Below, piece after piece: positions 61,384 through 64,000 of a stretch of 64,000 nt of DNA. Below the pieces are notes generated by a model. It was not told where the DNA came from. It was given only the letters and a program-made list of their open reading frames with translations, and ran no database searches. Where the stretch lies: contig NZ_JAKENF010000002.1 of NCBI RefSeq assembly GCF_021491355.1, positions 496,001-560,000 on the forward strand. Reading direction: 5' to 3'. The translations under genes were made by a program, and so were the position numbers. Within the stretch, counting starts at the first letter, position 1. Each line of letters starts with the position of its first letter. Source of the DNA: Alitabrizicola rongguiensis (GTDB lineage: Bacteria; Pseudomonadota; Alphaproteobacteria; Rhodobacterales; Rhodobacteraceae).

Positions 61384-62916
61384 TCAAAGCGGGATGTTAT
61401 CGTGCTTTTTCCACGGATTGCTCAGCTTCTTCGTGCGAAGCGAAGCGAAAGCCCGCGCCACCCGCCGCCGCGTTGAATGCGGCATGATCACCTCGTCGAT
61501 AAAGCCGCGCTCGGCTGCGACAAAGGGGGTGGCAAAGCGGGTTTCGTATTCCTTGGTCCGCGCCGCGATCTTCTCGGCATCGCCCAGTTCGCTGCGATAG
61601 AGGATCTCGGTCGCGCCCTTGGCGCCCATCACCGCAATCTCGGCCGTGGGCCAGGCATAGTTGAAATCGCCGCGCAGGTGCTTGGACGACATGACGTCAT
61701 AGGCGCCGCCATAGGCCTTGCGGGTGATGACGGTGACTTTCGGCACGGTCGCTTCGCCATAGGCGAAGAGAAGCTTCGCGCCGTGCTTGATGACCCCACC
61801 ATATTCCTGGCTGGTGCCGGGCAGGAAACCGGGCACATCGACAAGCGTCAGGATCGGGATCTCGAAGGCGTCGCAGAAGCGCACAAAGCGGGCGGCCTTG
61901 CGGCTGGAATCGATGTCGAGACAACCGGCCAGCACCATCGGCTGGTTCGCCACGATACCAACCGTCTGCCCCTCGATCCGGATGAAGCCGACGATGATGT
62001 TCGCCGCAAAATCCTTCTGGATCTCGAGGAAATCACCTTCGTCAGCGACCTTCAGGATCAGTTCCTTCATGTCGTAGGGCTGGTTTGGGTTGTCGGGCAC
62101 CAGCGTGTCGAGGCTCATCTCGACGCGCGCCGGATCATCAAAGAACGGGCGGACGGGGGCCTTGTCGCGGTTGTTAAGCGGCAGGAAATCGAACAGGCGG
62201 CGAGTTTCAGCCAGCGCCTCAACGTCGTTCTCATAGGCGCCGTCGGCGACCGAGGACTTGCGTGTATGGGTCGAGGCGCCGCCAAGTTCCTCGGCTGTGA
62301 CCACCTCGTTCGTCACGGTCTTCACCACGTCGGGTCCGGTGACGAACATGTAGCTGCTGTCCTTCACCATGAAGATGAAGTCGGTCATCGCAGGGGAATA
62401 GACCGCGCCCCCAGCGCAAGGCCCCATGATGAGGCTGATCTGAGGCACAACGCCCGAGGCGAGGATATTGCGCTGGAACACCTCGCCATAGGCCGCCAGC
62501 GAGCCGACCCCCTCCTGGATCCGCGCTCCGCCCGAGTCATTGATGCCGATCACTGGCGCGCCGTTCTGCACGGCCATGTCCATGATCTTGCAGATCTTTG
62601 CGGCATGGGTTTCGGAAACCGACCCGCCGAGCACCGTGAAGTCTTGCGAGAAGACATAAACCATGCGCCCGTTGATCGTGCCCCAGCCAGTCACGACACC
62701 ATCGCCGGGGATCCGTGTCTCCTCCATCCCGAAATCGGTGCAGCGATGGGCAACGAACATGTCGAATTCCTCGAACGAACCTTCGTCGAGGAGAAGCTCG
62801 ACACGCTCGCGCGCGGTCAGCTTGCCCTTCGAATGCTGGGCCGCAACCCGGCGCTCTCCTCCACCCGCACGAGCGATGGTGCGACGGTCTTCGAGTTGCT
62901 GCAGGATGTCCTTCAT
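61384..62916 (-). CDS. pccB: Propionyl-CoA carboxylase beta subunit
   Basis: The 510-residue carboxyltransferase has the N- and C-terminal crotonase-like halves with oxyanion-hole Gly pairs ('[22 protein letters not shown]', '[17 protein letters not shown]' and '[27 protein letters not shown]', '[13 protein letters not shown]'). It transfers CO2 from biotin on PccA to propionyl-CoA. The ATG at 62916 follows an aggac-type site; the frame to 62994 is not conserved. The upstream gap contains two TTTGCAAA-like elements that match the recalled PccR site of Rhodobacter. Confidence 0.96.
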   Translation of the reverse strand: MKDILQQLEDRRTIARAGGGERRVAAQHSKGKLTARERVELLLDEGSFEEFDMFVAHRCTDFGMEETRIPGDGVVTGWGTINGRMVYVFSQDFTVLGGSVSETHAAKICKIMDMAVQNGAPVIGINDSGGARIQEGVGSLAAYGEVFQRNILASGVVPQISLIMGPCAGGAVYSPAMTDFIFMVKDSSYMFVTGPDVVKTVTNEVVTAEELGGASTHTRKSSVADGAYENDVEALAETRRLFDFLPLNNRDKAPVRPFFDDPARVEMSLDTLVPDNPNQPYDMKELILKVADEGDFLEIQKDFAANIIVGFIRIEGQTVGIVANQPMVLAGCLDIDSSRKAARFVRFCDAFEIPILTLVDVPGFLPGTSQEYGGVIKHGAKLLFAYGEATVPKVTVITRKAYGGAYDVMSSKHLRGDFNYAWPTAEIAVMGAKGATEILYRSELGDAEKIAARTKEYETRFATPFVAAERGFIDEVIMPHSTRRRVARAFASLRTKKLSNPWKKHDNIPL

Positions 62917-62987
62917 GGCGGTCCTCCCCCGGATTTGCGCCGCACCATAGCGACGTGTTCGGGCGGAGAGAACAATATTCCCGTAAA

Positions 62988-63027
62988 TTTGCAAACTATT
63001 GGCAGATGTCCAGATGCAAATTGCAAA
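62988..63027 (-). promoter_or_regulatory. Candidate PccR (ScfR-type) binding sites upstream of pccB
   Basis: The gap upstream of pccB contains a perfect palindrome TTTGCAAA (62988-62995) and a near copy ATTGCAAA (63020-63027), the latter inside TGCAAATTGCAAA. In Rhodobacter sphaeroides the short-chain acyl-CoA regulator PccR is reported to bind pairs of TTTGCAAA to control pccB; this is from memory. The spacing here (24 bases between the copies) differs from the closely spaced pair I recall. The gap also has to serve the divergent DUF486 gene. No pccR gene is in the window. Confidence 0.55.
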
Positions 63028-63097
63028 TCAGGTCTGACTGGCCAATGTCCGCCTGCTGGCGTAAGCCGAGGCCCATTCCAGATATCCGAGACTCATC

Positions 63098-63451
63098 ATG
63101 CCCTCCATTCCCGTTCCAGTCCTGACCATCGGCCTGCTGATCTGTTCGAACCTGTTCATGACATTCGCCTGGTATGGGCATCTGAAGTTCACCGACCAGC
63201 CGCTTCTCAAGGTCATCTTCATCAGTTGGGGGATCGCGTTCTTCGAATACCTTCTGATGGTTCCGGCAAACCGCTTTGGCTACGGCTATTTCAACGCCGC
63301 CCAATTAAAGACCATTCAGGAGGTCATCACACTGACGATCTTTGCCGGGTTCTCGGTCCTCTACCTGAAGGAGCCGCTCAGCTGGAATCACCTGCTGGGC
63401 TTCGCCTTCATCGCGCTCGGCGCGTTCTTCATCTTCCACCGCTGGAGCTGA
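63098..63451 (+). CDS. DUF486/DMT-like membrane protein
   Basis: The 117-residue protein has four predicted helices and the signature 'LICSNLFMTFAWYGHLKF', 'VPANRFGYGYFNAAQLKTIQEVITL', 'LKEPLSWNHLLGFAFIALGAFFIF'. This is the DUF486 (SMR/DMT superfamily) pattern; function unknown. It is divergent from pccB. Confidence 0.85.
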   Translation: MPSIPVPVLTIGLLICSNLFMTFAWYGHLKFTDQPLLKVIFISWGIAFFEYLLMVPANRFGYGYFNAAQLKTIQEVITLTIFAGFSVLYLKEPLSWNHLLGFAFIALGAFFIFHRWS

Positions 63452-63507
63452 ACCATTTGAGTCGCGCGCCGTTCGCCCTATCCTGACAGGAAGCGGGGGA
63501 GTGAAAG

Positions 63508-64000
63508 ATGGCGCGTTACAGACTTTATGGCTGGAGACAGACCGGTTCGATGGCGATCGAGGCCGCATTGGCCGAGGCCGGGGTTGACCACGACTTTATT
63601 CCCGTCAGCCGCGCGACCGACGAGACTCGCGGCGAGACCTTCACCCGGATCAACCCGCGCCAGCAGTTGCCCGCCCTGGTCCTGCCCGACGGCACGGTCG
63701 TGACCGAGGGTCCGGCGATCCTTGCGCATATCGGCGATGCCTTTCCAGGAACAGGCCTGGTCCCGCCGGGAGGAAGCAGCGCCCGCGCGACGCTCGACCG
63801 CTGGACGGCCTTCTTTCACGCCAATGTCTATGAAGCGATGCTGCGCGAACTCCGGCCCGCAACCTATACCGACGATCCCGCAGGCGCGACCGCCGTTGCC
63901 TCGGCTGCGACCGCCTATGTGAAGCGGCACTTCGAGATCTTCGAGGGGCAACTCGGCCCCGGCCCTTACCTCTTTGGCGAGCGACTGAGCAGCTTCGACA
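63508..64000 (+). CDS. Glutathione S-transferase (3' partial)
   Basis: The window ends inside this gene; 164 residues are visible. N-terminal thioredoxin-like domain: 'RLYGWRQTGSMAIEAALAEAGV' with Ser or Thr near the glutathione site, 'INPRQQLPALVLPDGTVVTEGPAILAHI' with the cis-Pro in 'LPAL' and the 'TEG' glutathione-binding turn. A helical C-terminal domain follows to 'FGERLSSFD'. GGGGGAG precedes the ATG. Substrate unknown. Confidence 0.85.
   Translation, partial: MARYRLYGWRQTGSMAIEAALAEAGVDHDFIPVSRATDETRGETFTRINPRQQLPALVLPDGTVVTEGPAILAHIGDAFPGTGLVPPGGSSARATLDRWTAFFHANVYEAMLRELRPATYTDDPAGATAVASAATAYVKRHFEIFEGQLGPGPYLFGERLSSFD

Noticed and set aside
61477-63486. 669-codon plus-strand frame across pccB and into the DUF486 gene
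   Set aside because: Runs through pccB antisense and then out of frame through a real membrane-protein gene; no family signature.
1-64000. tRNA, rRNA, CRISPR arrays, insertion sequences, prophage and toxin-antitoxin pairs
   Set aside because: None seen on reading both strands; no CCA-ended cloverleafs, regularly spaced repeats, transposase motifs or integrase genes.

Overview
The window is GC-rich (roughly 65% by eye), densely coded chromosomal DNA from an alphaproteobacterium, most likely a member of the Rhodobacterales (Rhodobacter/Paracoccus relatives). Evidence: the cmk-rpsA-ihfB-LapA-trpF-trpB gene order, a class II (CP4-type) EPSP synthase, a short ProRS without the editing insertion, HdaA, a single LolC/E-type permease, the pccB...pccA...scpA propionyl-CoA locus, and small families typical of that order (DUF3572, DUF6497, DUF983). 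I see no phage, insertion sequence, CRISPR array, rRNA or tRNA. It reads as core chromosome with small accessory pockets.

Layout. 1-3.8 kb: end of a Ca2+/H+ antiporter gene, a DUF2237 protein, then a membrane-anchored LuxR-type regulator beside two tandem secreted PepSY-like paralogues with Ser/Gly/Asp tails and a tiny secreted peptide. 3.9-13 kb: housekeeping minus-strand block (trpB, trpF, LapA-like, ihfB, rpsA, SDR, cmk, aroA) interrupted by a ClpP-fold periplasmic protein and a VOC protein. 13.3-19.2 kb: c-di-GMP signalling pocket, with an H-NOX-like protein paired with a diguanylate cyclase and, 3 kb on, a PleD-like cyclase; between them lie an MttB-family methyltransferase, a HAD phosphatase and DUF3572. 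19.2-21.4 kb: ECF sigma factor, putative anti-sigma factor, CpxP-like sensor and EF-hand protein. 21.5-30.4 kb: DUF983, NUDIX, EamA transporter, divergent desaturase/XRE pair, lipocalin and lipoprotein, aldo-keto reductase, YceI/cytochrome b561, MFS. 30.5-36.4 kb: metG, HisN-like phosphatase, choline-kinase-like phosphotransferase and a dimethylglycine/sarcosine dehydrogenase-like flavoprotein. 36.7-38.5 kb: TbpB-like lipoprotein plus an outer-membrane barrel candidate. 38.5-46 kb: TauE, a secreted unknown, gluconate dehydrogenase and kinase, cytochrome c, LolD/LolC, proS. 46-55 kb: a long plus-strand series with AI-2E permease, hdaA, ppk1, ppx, VOC, GNAT, TerB-DnaJ, nuclease-fold protein. 55-63 kb: propionyl-CoA assimilation (scpA, pccA, three small accessory genes, pccB) with candidate PccR sites upstream of pccB. 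The window ends inside a glutathione S-transferase gene.

The most interesting points are: (1) an H-NOX-fold protein that lacks the heme-ligand His and the YxSxR motif yet sits directly upstream of an intact diguanylate cyclase; (2) a PleD-like cyclase whose receiver phosphoacceptor Asp is Asn and which lacks the inhibitory RxxD site; (3) a multi-hairpin intergenic element in three copies, each placed 12-20 bases after the stop codon of a minus-strand metabolic gene (aroA, proS, scpA) in the same orientation; and (4) the TbpB-like lipoprotein/barrel pair, a possible minimal surface-display module.
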